Positions 43,354 through 54,730 of a stretch of DNA of 64,000 nt are shown one piece after another. The notes beneath the pieces are model-generated. The model searched no databases and was not told where the DNA came from. It worked only from the letters and a program-made list of their open reading frames with translations. Where the stretch lies: NCBI RefSeq assembly GCF_030272615.1, contig NC_081415.1, forward strand, positions 600,119,644 to 600,183,643, in the 5' to 3' direction. The position numbers and the translations under genes were made by a program. The first letter of the stretch is position 1. Each line of letters begins with the position of its first letter. The stretch comes from Cryptomeria japonica (Eukaryota; Streptophyta; Pinopsida; Cupressales; Cupressaceae).

Positions 43354-44520
43354 TGTAATGTGGTGTGAATGAGAGATCAAGAGGAAAACTACCCTTTCCC
43401 TCCAAGGAGAGATAAGAGTTTCACTACGGATTTCCCTTCAAATAATTCTCATCCAATTGCATTGGAAGATGAGAGGAGAATTCACTAGATTCAACCTTCA
43501 AAGAAGAAGATAGAATTCTGAGTGAAATGGGAATGATAAGCTAATCCCCTCTTCCTATTTGAAATGGAAAGGAATTGATTGAATTATGTAGTGCAAAAGT
43601 GACAAAGAACTGATTATAACTTAAGATCGAAATATGGGATGAAGTTGTGCACCTGGATCTAGCAGTAATATGTCAAGACGAAGTCACCCTGCGAATTTGA
43701 GGAAAATTTGCCTAGACTGTGGCAGGAATGTACACGATCCTCTAGAAAATCCATGAAATGAAAAAAGGTTTTTTTGCCTCTACAAACGGAGCCCAGATCC
43801 AAAAGTACAGTTGCACACCTACAGCCTACACAAAAAAAAAAGAGGAAAATGGGTTGGGATTGGGGGGGTTTGCCTTTAGGTCAAACCATAGTTTTGGAAT
43901 TAACCAAGTAATGAAAGAAAGTACTTGAAAGTAGATGTAAATGAAAGATTGAATTGTAAATCATCTCAAGGGAGGTTGTTAGCAATGTTGATAGAAATGC
44001 TTGTGTGGAATTGAATGTTGGAATCAATCTCCTCTTCAATGGTTGAATCCTTGACTTGAATGCAATACCTATCCTTGAAGGGAGACTTGAGAATGCTTAA
44101 TGTTGGAAAAAGATGCTTGAATGCTCTTGAATGCTTGATCGCCAATTTTCACTTTATTGAACCTTATCGAACCCTTATGAAAATGAGGGGGAAAATGTCT
44201 CTTAAATACATATCAATTAGGGTTAATGAAACTGATTTTCATCACAGGCCGACATCGGGGAAGTTTCCTGCTCACTGCACAACCTACAATGCATGCTCTA
44301 GGAAAGGTCTTGGCCCAAAATAGGGTAGGGATAGAGGTGCCACGCCCCTATCCTACCCCTTTCTCTAGGGCTGAATGCAAACAGGGTGGTGCAGAGGCCA
44401 AGGGAGAAGTAGATTCCAAGGGTTGAGTAGTCTCCAGTCAAGCTAGAGGATTCAATCTCGCATGCGTGAGGGCCCTAATGCAATCGAAAATTGCCAGGGT
44501 CGTAATTTTATGACACTAAA
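43354..44520 (-). repeat. 5' LTR of element G
   Basis: TGTAATGTGGTG ... GACACTAAA, 1167 bp. The expected terminal CA has become AA, but the target duplication ATTGG follows directly. Confidence 0.85.
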
Positions 44521-45409
44521 ATTGGTTTAGGGTTTTCATTGATGGCAACTCTTATTGGAGATCCAATCCGGTGGTCACAATTATTCTTATCCAGAAGCAT
44601 GTGTTAACTAGTATTTTAGGTAGAATAGAGCATTTTTGGGTTCGGAAGCTTTCCAGTGATTGTGGTGCATTGAATCACGTTCTTGTTGATTGGGTTTATT
44701 TAGAAACATCATTTTATTAATATTTTGATGATATGAACTTATCTTTTTCGATCTGGTCAAGCTGACATGTGACTACACATTACATTTCTAGAAACCGACT
44801 TGGAGGAGATTATTTTTTATATGACTGGATATATAAGATTTAATTGGTGATTGGCTTTTAATGTATTGTTGTTGTGGTGATGTATTTTGGTGTGATTGAG
44901 CACAGTTTCACATGTGCATTTGATTCTAAGGTGATCTGGTAGCTGACTGAGATAGATTTAGAGCATATTATAGAGCGAGTACAGTAAGAGATCTTGTGCG
45001 TAACAAAAAATCATTCTTGCCTTGTTAGATGCTACTTCAGAGTTATTTAATTGTATTTCCTTATTGTAATCAAATTGTAAGTCAGTGAGACTTCCCTGAA
45101 GGTTGTAGCCTTCCAGGTCATTGTAATTGAGCAGTGAGCCTGAATGCAAGTGCATTCCTCATCTATGTAATATTTATGTACTCCTGGACATAGTATATGA
45201 ATATTATGGGTTCCAGCCCCACAGTGGTTTTTCCCTTTCTGGGTTTCCACGTAAAAATTACGGTGTTGTGGGTCTATGGTTTATTTATTGCTTGCTTATA
45301 TTGTTTACTATTATGCATTGCTAACTGGTGGATAAAGAATAAGTTTGTGAATTTGATTTCTAGCAGATCACTGATTCACCCCCCCTCTCAGTGTTCTTTG
45401 ATTCTAACA
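44521..45409 (+). repeat. 3' LTR of element F, second part
   Basis: Resumes with ATTGGTTTAGGG and ends GATTCTAACA. Matches 32493-33413. Confidence 0.85.
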
Positions 45410-45625
45410 AGAGTATCATTTTATTGTTGGTAGGTTTCCACCGTGGTTTTTCCCCTAACTAGGTTTTCCATGTCATAAATCTATGTGTTATGTGTGTTGT
45501 TTATGTTGTGATTATTTCTATTATAGTTGTTCCTAATCAGATCTAAAGTTAGGGTTAATTTGGTTGAGTTTGGTGAAAATTGATTCACCCCCCCTCTTAG
45601 TTTTAATGTTGCTTTGCTGCCAACA
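45410..45625 (+). repeat. LTR C, left copy, second part
   Basis: Matches 62835-62979 and ends TGCCAACA, directly before a primer site. Confidence 0.8.
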
Positions 45626-45681
45626 ATTGGTATCATAGCTAGATCCTTTGGAAGGAGCCTGACCACTTGAGGAGACTCGAG

Positions 45682-46675
45682 ATGGCAGTTGTTGTTTTCA
45701 AGAAGGAGAGTCTGATATTTGATGGAACTAATTACTCTATATGGATGAATTGGATGGAAGTGCACTTGAATTGTCTTGGAGAAGATTATTGGAAGATTAC
45801 AAAGAATGTTTACAATGTCCCTACGAATGGTCTTATAACTGTAGCTGAGATCAAGGATGTTGAATGTAATATAAAATCTAAAGAAGCATTGTTGAGTTCC
45901 TTGACTAATTTAGAGATGACTAATGTGATTCGATTACAGGTTGCACATGTGATTTGGACGAAGCTAGAAACCTTGTATGAAGGAGATAAAAATGTGAAGG
46001 TTGCTAAATTGCAGAGCTTGAAAGGAAAGTATGAGTTGCTGAGAATGGGAGAAGAGAATATTTCATCCTTTATGGCTAAAGTGAATGATCTTATGTTGAA
46101 CATCAGATGTACTGGTGGAGTCCTTGAAGAAGATAAGATTGTGGTAAAGTATCGAGATCTTTGCCTCCTTCTTATAAACATAAAGTTGTTGCTATTGATG
46201 AGATCTGGACTGTGACAACTGTGACAAGAGATGTGTTGGTTGGTAAGTTTGTTTCTTTTGAATTGAGTGAACTTGGTGAGTCACATGGTAAAACTAAGAC
46301 TACATTTAAAGCTACTATATCCGGTAAGCAAAAGTATGATCTGGGAGAAAGTTCAACTAGGGCGTCCAAATATGAAAGAGAAATGAGAGAGATGGAAGAA
46401 CAGGAAAGAGAGCTAGAAGAACTTGAAGCACTTATTGCTATAATATTTCCAAAGGGAGCCGGTAAGTATGAAAGGAATTTACCTTTGAAATGTTTTTCTT
46501 GCAATAAGATTGGTCATTTTGCTTCTAGGTGTCCTGAAAGAGTAGAAAATGTGTCTAAATATGATAAGCCTTGCAAGCCTAATTGGAAGTATAGATATCA
46601 AAAGAAATGTTATTATGTTGTTGATGAAGGTGTAACACATGAGGAGTCTGAGAAAGAGAATTATGAAGATGACTA
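45682..46675 (+). pseudogene. Copia gag of element I, frameshifted
   Basis: ATG 45682 opens MAVVVFKKESLIFDGTNY. The UBN2-type Copia gag follows: WMNWMEVHL, ALLSSLTNLEMTNV, ETLYEGDKNVKVAKLQSLKGK, MGEENISSF. A one-base deletion near 46149 shifts the frame, and the protein resumes with SLPPSYKHKVVAIDEI, a Glu-rich coiled coil and the knuckle CFSCNKIGHFASRC (about 46495). At about 46670 it runs straight into integrase sequence. Gag binds RNA in particles; this copy is inactive. Confidence 0.8.
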
Positions 46676-48182
46676 TTCTAGAATGATGTGGGTAGCATTT
46701 TTTAAATAAAAATATGAAGCTTTTGAAAAATTCAAAATATTAAAGGCTATGGTTGAGACTAAGACATGACTGAAGGTAAAGTGCTTAAGATCAGATCATG
46801 GCGGTGACTTTACATCCAGTGAGTTCAACAACTTTTGTGAAAGGAATGGTATTAAGAGGCAACTTTCTGCACCTAGAACCCCACAACAGAATGGATTGGT
46901 GGAAAGAAAGAATAGAATAATTTTGGATGCTGCAAGGACTATGACGACTGAAGCTAAATTACCTGATATATATTGGAGAGAGGCTATCAATATTGTTGTA
47001 TACACTTTCAACAGAGTACACATTAAAGGTGATACCAATAAGACTCCTTAAGAACTATGGTTTGTTCATACTCCTACTGTTAGATATTTCAGAATTTTTG
47101 GAAGCAAATGTTACATAAGAAGAGATGATGCATTAGGAAATATTGATCCTAGAAGTGATGAAGGAATATTTTTGGGTTATTCTAATAAGAGAAAAGCATA
47201 TAGATGTTATAACAAAAGATTGAATAGGATATTAGAAAGCATAAATTTCAAGGTAGATGAGCATATTAGTAATCAGATTAGAGAATATTATTATGGATCA
47301 AAAGATGAATTTATCAAACCTGAATCGATAATGCAAGAATAAGTTCAGAACAGTGAACTTGTGACACCGGTAGCATTAGAAAATTCAACAGTGACAGAGG
47401 AACAACAAAATGAGTCAACAAATCAAGAAAATTTAGACTCCCAGGTATGTAAAGCTAAATCATTCTGAAGATCATATTATTGGAGATAAAAGGAAAGGTG
47501 TAATGACTAGGAGAAGGTTAGCTACTAAAGAGGTATGTTTAATTTCTCAAATTGAATCAAAATCTTACATTGAAGCAAGGATGAAAATTGGTTAAAAGCA
47601 ATGGATTAGATCTTTGGGGTGTGCGTCCTTGGTTTCCTTGTGTTATGCACCACAGTACTTGGATTTATGGCATGATATGCATTCTTTCTTAGGAAGAAGT
47701 TGGTTTCATGTCTTAGTAAGAAACAATCATGCACTTCATTGTCTACAGCTGAAGCAGAATATGTTGCAACTAATACCAACTGTACTCAAATTTTATGGAT
47801 GAAACATATGTTAAAGGATATAAGGGTAAGTTATGATGAGCCTATTGTTATTCACTATGATAATACTACTACTATTGATATGTCAGAGAATCTAGTATTT
47901 CATTCCAAATCAAAACATATTTCTATAAGGTATAATTTCTTGAAGGAAAAGGTTGAAGCAAAGGAAGTCAGATTGGTTTATGTGCCTACTAAGGAACAAA
48001 TTACAAATATTCTAATGAAACATTACCTAAAGACATTTTTGAATATCTCAGAGATTGGTTGGGGGTCACCAACCCTCTGGAAGAGACTTAGAGATGCAAA
48101 GATGCATCAATCCGGTGAGCTTATCAGACATACTTTTCTGATCCAGGTTGATGAAGATGGTGCTACTACTCAGGAGGAGTAG
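46670..48182 (+). pseudogene. Pol remnant of element I: partial integrase and RNaseH end
   Basis: It starts inside the integrase core (DDYSRMMWV) fused to the end of gag, so protease and the first part of integrase are missing. It then reads RSDHGGDF, PRTPQQNGLVERKNR, IYWREAINIVVYTFNR, FGSKCYIRRDD and DEGIFLGYSNK. RT is lost: at about 47607 the linker jumps, through about 85 bp of unmatched sequence, to RNaseH (SLSTAEAEYVA, HYDNTTTIDM, SKHISIRYNFL). Several stops break it (for example near 46709, 46770 and 47051). It cannot encode a working polymerase. Confidence 0.8.
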
Positions 48183-48214
48183 TCAGTTGTTTGGCTCAAT
48201 ATTCTTGGTTTAGT

Positions 48215-49856
48215 TGTGTGGGGGAAAAAGTGACACTAAGCAAGCATGCCCTAATCTCACTTTCAACCACACACTTGTGGAATACGAAAGATCCTAGAGG
48301 TATCACACAATTGGCTACTTCTTCTTATGGAAGAGAGAGCCACGGGCTACCTATTAGGATTTCTATTCCTTTGTTGCAATTGAAAGATGAAATGATGCAA
48401 GTTCAATCCCTAAACCCAAAGTGCAAGTATGAACTAATAACGAGATTGCAGAATTGAACTTAAACAATGGAAAGCTGTAAGCACAAGGACAAGACAAGAA
48501 TGCAAATACGTACCCGGAGTTAAAATCTGACTGAAAATGTTCGGGACGGGGGTGCGGGCGCCACTGTCCTGATTCTGCCCCTGAAACTGCTCTGGAAACT
48601 GCTGTTTTTGCACTCTGGAAAAGCTGTCAAAAATGCTGAAAATGCTGTCTGTCAGGAGGACCAGGGCGCCCAGTGCCCCTGTCCTGGCAGGACCAGGGCA
48701 CCCCACGCCCCTGTCCTGGTCTTTTGCTCTGAAATTTGGTGGGAAGGTCGGTCTCAGTCTGCTTCTCCCGGATCTGCAACTTGCGGCGTCGTCCGAGTCC
48801 CGAAACCTGCACTTATACCTGAAAAGGTGTTTGGGTGGCTATATAGGGTTTTGCCTTAGTCAAACCCCCGCTTCGGTGATTTCCACCTCCATGAATAGCC
48901 AAGTTGTATTGTAAAATGTATTGTGTGTGCAGACCTAGTGTGTGTGCAAGGTCCTTAAATGCAAGAAAGCAAACTAGAGCAACCTTGAAAGTAAACCCTA
49001 ATTGCTTGTAAATGATAATGTAAATGGTCTAAATCAAGATGCAAAGTGATCTAAAGCATGAATAAAGGATATATTGAAGCTTATGCAAAGACATGAAAAC
49101 AACATGAAATCATACCCAACCCACAAGGGAGGAGTACAAGCCAATCTTCAATCGGTAATCTCCTATTGTTCTTCAATGTCTTCCAAGCCCTAAATGGATG
49201 AATGAAATTGATAAATGCTTGATAGATGGATGTTGAATGTTGTTGAAGTCTTCAAAGATCTACTCTTTCGCTGCATATGAGGTCCTCCAAAGCCAAAAAT
49301 CCCATCCTTTTAAATGAAGAAAGAGAGCTCTTATATATGAAACCCTAGGTCTTAATTTCGACTTTTGGCCGACCTAGATATTGAATCTCCCGCCAATTTC
49401 TTGGGGTTAAGCCTTATTTTATGATTGGATCGCGCTCCTAAAATTTCGGGAAAAATGTCCGGGACCATGTGCACCGGGCGCCACGGTCCCGACAACTTTT
49501 CACCAAATTTTCAGGGCCGTCGGATATGATGATTTTAGAGAGAATCCCGAAGTTACAGGTGATTTCGAGATGTTTTGACCCCCGAAATCAAGCCCCTAAG
49601 TTTAAAATAGGACCTAATCAGGGTTTTTGATTAAATGATGTATTGGAAGAATAAAGTGAAAAGGGCACACTTTAATGAAAAGGGCCCAATTTTATGATAT
49701 AGGAGATGATAAAATAGAACCTTAGACCTAATTAATTTGATTAATTAAGTGCTCAAGGGGAAATGCAATGCAAAATGTAAAATGCACTAAGGCGGGTGCT
49801 AAATTAGGTGTGAAATTGTACCACCCTAGCAAGTGCGTACAATTTACGACACTACA
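48215..49856 (-). repeat. 3' LTR of element H (1642 bp)
   Basis: TGTGTGGGGG ... GACACTACA. It is 364 bp longer than the other copy because of 48466-48829, which includes a GC-rich block with GCGCC, CCCCTGTCCTGG and AGGACCAGGGC repeats. Confidence 0.88.
49331..49338 (-). promoter_or_regulatory. TATA box in the 3' LTR of H
   Basis: Minus strand CATATATAAGAGCTCTC. The 5' LTR has the same site near 55825-55835. The Tat LTR has the similar TATAAATAGAGCTCTC. Confidence 0.5.
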
Positions 49857-49872
49857 TTTAGCCCCCACTTTA
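49857..49872 (-). promoter_or_regulatory. Polypurine tract of element H
   Basis: Minus strand AAAGTGGGGGCTAAA next to TGTAGTGTC, the same 15 bases as in element G. Confidence 0.82.
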
Positions 49873-51538
49873 GCGGTCATATGAACACTACGTGCATATG
49901 CAAGCTAAAGTACAGAAAAGTAAACATTATTTGAAAAAGGATATATCCATAAGTCTGTCGAACGAAGCCCCCAGCGGTATCTGCAGTACACAGTTAGGAA
50001 CTGCACCCTACAAAACACACGTTAGATCACAAAATCACCTAATGCTTACTAAGGAAGGTGATGAAAATTCGAGGGTAGCTATATGCCCCCCCCTGTTTCG
50101 GCTTGCTAATTTTAGTGAGTTGAAATAGGGTATCATGTTTACCACTTCGAATTGTTAAAGAATATTGATGACAAATGCTCACAAGAAGATTTGATATGAG
50201 ATCAAAAACTAATGGAGAATCATTTGGTAAGAAAGAGGACTAAATCTCAATTCCAACACAACAAAGAGTGTGAGGATTTGAGAGTTTTCTAACACAAGAT
50301 GAAGGATGTAAATGGAAACAAAATGTAAAGAGAAGAAAAGAAAGGAAAAAAAGAATGAATACACACATTGGTGATCCATGAGAAGAATAGTGACAGAGAA
50401 AACATGGACTTCTCGCCCCTAGATCTTGTCTAGGTGATCCATGGGAAAGAGGACATGGAAAACTAGCCCCTAGAGTCTGTCTAGGTGATCCATGTAAGGG
50501 AGGAGAGTGAGAAAGTCTAGCCTTATGCCGCTAGTTCCACTCAACCTCGTGCATGTGTGTGTAAGGGAGGTTAGAAGCACCTCATAGGAGTCTATGCCCG
50601 AGTATGCTACAACCCGTATATGTATAGTACAAAAGCGTGACATCTCGCTCTAAGAATCTGTGCTCTGGTTCCGAGAATAATCAACTTGCATAAAAGAAAA
50701 ATGGAGACCTCCCGCTCTAAGAGTCTGTGCTCTGGTTCCGAGAATAATCAACTTGCATAAAAGAAAAATGGAGACCTCCCGCTCTAAGAGTCTGTGCTCT
50801 GGTTCCGAGAATGACCCATTGCTCAAAAGTGTAATGTTTATGTCATAAGAAAATTAGAACAAGGATACCTACCTTCATCAGAAAAGAAGATACCCCAAAA
50901 ATGCAACAATGTCATAGATCCAAGCAAGAGAGTTTTGCACTCTTTAAGCAGGGATAAGATAGTTGAAAAAGGGATATCTTGTAGTATGTGTAAAGGAGAT
51001 CCTTAGAGGAGAAGAGATCTTTGTACAAAAGACACCTACCCCTGAGAGGAATTGTCTTAGACAAATATAACATCTTCTAGAATAAGACAAAGAAGAGAAT
51101 AAGAATGCAATACTTCCTTCTTTTGCGAGGTGAAAGTGATTCTTAATGAAGGATGACGCTCTTTTTAACCCAATTGGGAGAGTGAATTCATTATGGATGT
51201 ATTTTACCAAGTGCAAAAGAGGTTGTAGTCAAGGACTTACACCTCTTGTAAGAGAGAATCCTTGAACAAACAACAAATGCCTACAAGGAATAACATCAAG
51301 TAATAAAGTTCACACCATCCACGAAATAGGAAAAAAGTGGATCCTTAGATGAAAATAAGCAAAAGAAGAGATGTATGAAATCACTCTTGTCCCCATAGGA
51401 ACAAGAAAATTAGGCTATTATGTTGCTTCAAAAAATATATGATTGCACTTGAAATTGTACCATCATGAATGACAATGAGCCCCCAGTAAATGAGCTACCA
51501 ATGTCACATAATGATGAGCAACATAATAGCCATTAATG
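49873..51538 (-). other. 3' untranslated part of element H
   Basis: No protein domain seen. It contains a 67-bp tandem repeat (50644-50811) and a looser repeat around CTAGGTGATCCATG (50365, 50430, 50485). Confidence 0.6.
50644..50811. repeat. 67-bp tandem repeat, about 2.5 copies
   Basis: TCTGTGCTCTGGTTCCGAGA recurs at 50657, 50724 and 50791; the full units are almost identical, so the duplication is recent. Confidence 0.9.
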
Positions 51539-54500
51539 TTATTTAAAGACATGATAGATTGAATGAGGAATTTGAATATGACATGCTAAATGCTCAACTA
51601 TAAGTGAGATCAAAAACATGTATAAAATGATAAAAATTGAAGAAGAAAAGTCACAATAAATCTTAGAAGAGGGATGAGTGTAATTTATTAGAGCCTTATC
51701 CCTGGAGGAAAGGACTTTATGATGAATAGGAGATAAAGATTCATAAGTGGATTTAGAAATTTGAGGGGAGTCATAAAGGGATTTGTTCATCGCCAAGATT
51801 TCCTTATGAGGGGAATGAGAGTTGATAGAAGTAGAAGATGATTTAGTTGAAGTGAGATCATCATCACTACTAAATATAGCATTCACATTGAGAGATGGTC
51901 TTTTAGATGCTTTGGTATGTTTGCAGGGATTATAGCCGAGTCCAAAGGCATAATTGTGAAAATTAGTCTCTAGAGGAACTTTTATCCCTTGTTCATGAGC
52001 ACCACAACCATTTCCATGATACCCATGCTTAGCAAAAATGCAAAAACCATGACCATAATGATCAGCCATTTCAGGAAGAGAAGGTGGTTTTTCATAAGAC
52101 AAAGAATCAAACTCTTCAGAATTAGAAGTGTGAGGAGAAGAAGTTTGAGAAGCGGCCACAAAATTATTGCTCATAGGTTCAAGTAAGACTGATTGATTTT
52201 TAGTTTCTTCCTTTTCTTTAACTTTAATCTCTCTAGGAGGAACCCTATACTCACCTACAAAGGTGGGATTAAAGTCAAGGGATCCCCAATCGTCTTCTGT
52301 GAGAACCTTCTCAGGATCAAAAGCCTTTTCATGTGTAGACTCAAGTTGAGAAGGATCTTCTTCAGGAGCTTTAGACTCATCCAAAGAATTTTGATTATCA
52401 GAGGGTGATGATTCATCCATAGGTATCTTGTTTAAAGAGTCATCACTAGAAGAGGAAGGTTTAGAAGAACTCCCTTTGGAAGTAGATGTTTGCAAACAAG
52501 CCTGAAGATTAGTATCACCTATCAAGGTATATGTCTTATTGTTATAAATGAATTTAACTTGTCTATGCAATGTAGAGGGGACAACTTGCATACCGTGAAT
52601 CCAAGGTCTCCCTAATAACAAGTTGTATGTTAGATTTCCCGACATAACATGGATAGGAGTAGGCAAAGTAACAGGTCCTACTGTGATGGGTAAGGTGATA
52701 ATACCTAATGAAGACTTAGCCACATTATCAAAGCCTCGAATGGGATGAGAGTCGGGCTCAATAAGGGATGTATCCACATTCATCTTATGCAATAGATTAA
52801 TGCTACATACATTAAGGCCAGAGCCATTATCTACTAGTTTCTGTCTTATAGCCGTGTCATTTATGATAACCACAATCATCAAGGGATCATATTGTTGTTG
52901 AATTTCACTAGTAGGCAACTCATCTTGGGTAAACACAATTTGAGCTTTAGGATTCATCACAGAGTTAACTAAAGATGCTATATTACTAGATGTATTCGGT
53001 GGAGGAACATTCAAATCTTTCAAGGCATCTTGTAACATTCCATGATGAGCAGAAGAAGTTTGGATCAAATCCCAAAGGGATATCTTAGCAGGAGTAGCTT
53101 TAAGTTGTTCTATGAGATCATATTCCTTACCAAGAACTTGTGAAATACGCGGAGCTTGCGGAAGAATTGGTTGAGAAGGAGGAAGTGAAGTTGGGATAAC
53201 TGGAGGAGGATTAGGTTGCCTATTGTTTCTTGTGTTATAGGTATGAGCAACCGCATGATAACTCTCTCTAGTCAGTTTCTTAGCATACTCATAAGGGCTC
53301 TTAGTAGAATAACCTCCTTGCATAGTAATAATAGGTTTCTTAGGAGTGCAAAAAGAATCATTAGCATAACCACCTTGAACCACTAAGATAGTCTTATTTA
53401 AAGGTTGAGAATTTTGAGAAGGACAAGCACCTTGGACAGTGAAGAGAGGTTTGTTAGGTGTTTCATTCACATGTATCAAATTGATTGAGGATGGTTTAGA
53501 GGAATGAACAAAAGTGTTGGAAAAATTATTGATAGTCTTCTCTTGCACTAAAATCTTATCGCGGATTAAATCAATTTTAGGAGAGAGACAAGGGGTAGGC
53601 ATTGATGTTCTACTAGGAAAGGTCATATCATCCTCTATCATCAAAGGATCTACATGGGGAATAAACTCTCTAGGAGAAGGATCAACATTACTCTCTAAAG
53701 TCTCACTTTTGAGAGAGAGATCTTTGAAAGATATGTTAACCATCTTATTTTGAACTAGGGTATCCTTATGAGTAGAACCAAGTTGAGGAGAGGGAGAATA
53801 ATTGAGATTCAAGGAAGGTGAGAAACTATCAAGGGAGTTTTCAATCTTGATTTCATCCCCTTTGGCTAGGGTTCTCTCACAAGGTATAGAATAATCTACA
53901 CCTTCTTCTAATGGTTCATCCCAAATAGTGAGGTTGTTGAAAGGAATGTTTGAAGTATTGTCAATTTCGGGAGAGGAGATAACATTGTTTATTAATTCCT
54001 CATCCTTAGGAGGGAGAGCATCAATAGATGTGTTAAACTCATCCTCTTTCCTCAAAATATTTTCAATATGATCTTTAGGGGAGAGATAATTAAGGAAATT
54101 GCTTATTATTTCATCTTCTTTCTCTAAGGGATGCTTATGTGTAAGACAAACTTTAGGAGAAGGGTAAGCATTTATCACTAATTCATCATCTCTAGTGGGA
54201 ATTTTGTTGGAAAAGGAAATGCCATCACTAGGAAATGTAGGGATAATGTCATCTTCTTGCACAAAAGGATCCTCATGAAGGGAGTGTTTTTTAGGAGGAA
54301 CATGAACATATTTCTCCAAAGATTCATGCTTAGGAAGGAGATCTTTGAAAGAAGTGTTCATAACCTCTTGTTGCACTAACATGCCCCCATTGGAAGGACC
54401 AACTTTAGGAGAAAATAAGTCAATGTCCATCAATACCTTTTCACTTAGAGAGACATCATGTAGGGAAGGTGAAGTAACATTAAGAAAGGTGTTTATGATA

Positions 54501-54730
54501 TCATTCTCTTCCTCTAGGATAGCTAAATAGGAAGGGCACATTTTAGGAGAATTGTCAAGATCACTCTTAAAGTCTTCATCCTTAGAGCATGGGAGAGTCT
54601 CAAAGGGATTGGTAGCAACTCTTTTAGGCACTAAAATGTTGTTATAGATGAGGGGAGGTTCTTTAGGAGATGGAAAAATTGAAACAAGGGAAGCAAACCC
54701 ATTATCACATTTATGAAATGAATGCATCAT
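51539..54730 (-). CDS. Intact 1063-aa protein with repeat region, retroviral-type protease and G-patch-like motif (element H)
   Basis: Open from ATG 54730 to 51539 without a break. Residues 1-430 are Ser/Pro/Asp/Glu-rich with degenerate repeats of about 40 residues built on SPK...LVQE..IN.SF. Three copies of a VQGGY/VQGAC motif follow (about 450-500). Next comes TPAKISLWDLIQTSSAHHGML, a segment also present in the Tat gag-protease (TPAQISILELL). Then aspartic protease: KLVDNGSGLNVC, NLTYNLLLGRPWIHGMQVVPS, QVKFIYNN. A Ser-rich acidic linker and a degenerate G-patch (HYGHGFCIFAKHGYHG...GLGYNP) follow. Near the C-terminus, FIILYMFLISLIV is hydrophobic. There is no gag domain and no RT. It looks like a gag-protease with the gag part replaced. 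Function beyond protease is unknown. Confidence 0.8.
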   Translation of the reverse strand: MMHSFHKCDNGFASLVSIFPSPKEPPLIYNNILVPKRVATNPFETLPCSKDEDFKSDLDNSPKMCPSYLAILEEENDIINTFLNVTSPSLHDVSLSEKVLMDIDLFSPKVGPSNGGMLVQQEVMNTSFKDLLPKHESLEKYVHVPPKKHSLHEDPFVQEDDIIPTFPSDGISFSNKIPTRDDELVINAYPSPKVCLTHKHPLEKEDEIISNFLNYLSPKDHIENILRKEDEFNTSIDALPPKDEELINNVISSPEIDNTSNIPFNNLTIWDEPLEEGVDYSIPCERTLAKGDEIKIENSLDSFSPSLNLNYSPSPQLGSTHKDTLVQNKMVNISFKDLSLKSETLESNVDPSPREFIPHVDPLMIEDDMTFPSRTSMPTPCLSPKIDLIRDKILVQEKTINNFSNTFVHSSKPSSINLIHVNETPNKPLFTVQGACPSQNSQPLNKTILVVQGGYANDSFCTPKKPIITMQGGYSTKSPYEYAKKLTRESYHAVAHTYNTRNNRQPNPPPVIPTSLPPSQPILPQAPRISQVLGKEYDLIEQLKATPAKISLWDLIQTSSAHHGMLQDALKDLNVPPPNTSSNIASLVNSVMNPKAQIVFTQDELPTSEIQQQYDPLMIVVIINDTAIRQKLVDNGSGLNVCSINLLHKMNVDTSLIEPDSHPIRGFDNVAKSSLGIITLPITVGPVTLPTPIHVMSGNLTYNLLLGRPWIHGMQVVPSTLHRQVKFIYNNKTYTLIGDTNLQACLQTSTSKGSSSKPSSSSDDSLNKIPMDESSPSDNQNSLDESKAPEEDPSQLESTHEKAFDPEKVLTEDDWGSLDFNPTFVGEYRVPPREIKVKEKEETKNQSVLLEPMSNNFVAASQTSSPHTSNSEEFDSLSYEKPPSLPEMADHYGHGFCIFAKHGYHGNGCGAHEQGIKVPLETNFHNYAFGLGYNPCKHTKASKRPSLNVNAIFSSDDDLTSTKSSSTSINSHSPHKEILAMNKSLYDSPQISKSTYESLSPIHHKVLSSRDKALINYTHPSSKIYCDFSSSIFIILYMFLISLIVEHLACHIQIPHSIYHVFK

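Larger units (their letters stand above)
36820..44520 (-). mobile_element. Gypsy-like non-autonomous element G (minus strand)
   Basis: 7701 bp, flanked by ATTGG at 36815-36819 and 44521-44525. The empty site is preserved in the other LTR of F. LTRs are at 36820-38056 and 43354-44520. Minus-strand gag and protease remnants are present; RT and integrase are absent. The primer site and polypurine tract are almost the same as in element H. Confidence 0.88.
32452..45409 (+). mobile_element. Copia-type non-autonomous element F, interrupted by element G
   Basis: 5' LTR 32452-33413, internal 33414-36771, 3' LTR 36772-36819 continued at 44521-45409. It sits in LTR C; flanking bases ATAGT (32447-32451) and AGAGT (45410-45414) are a target duplication with one mismatch. 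The internal region has a Gag with four CCHC knuckles and a second unknown frame, but no protease, integrase or RT that I can see. Confidence 0.8.

Noticed and set aside
54345-54530. Plus-strand frames opposite the large ORF of H
   Set aside because: Shadows of the 1063-codon frame; repeated because that protein has internal repeats.
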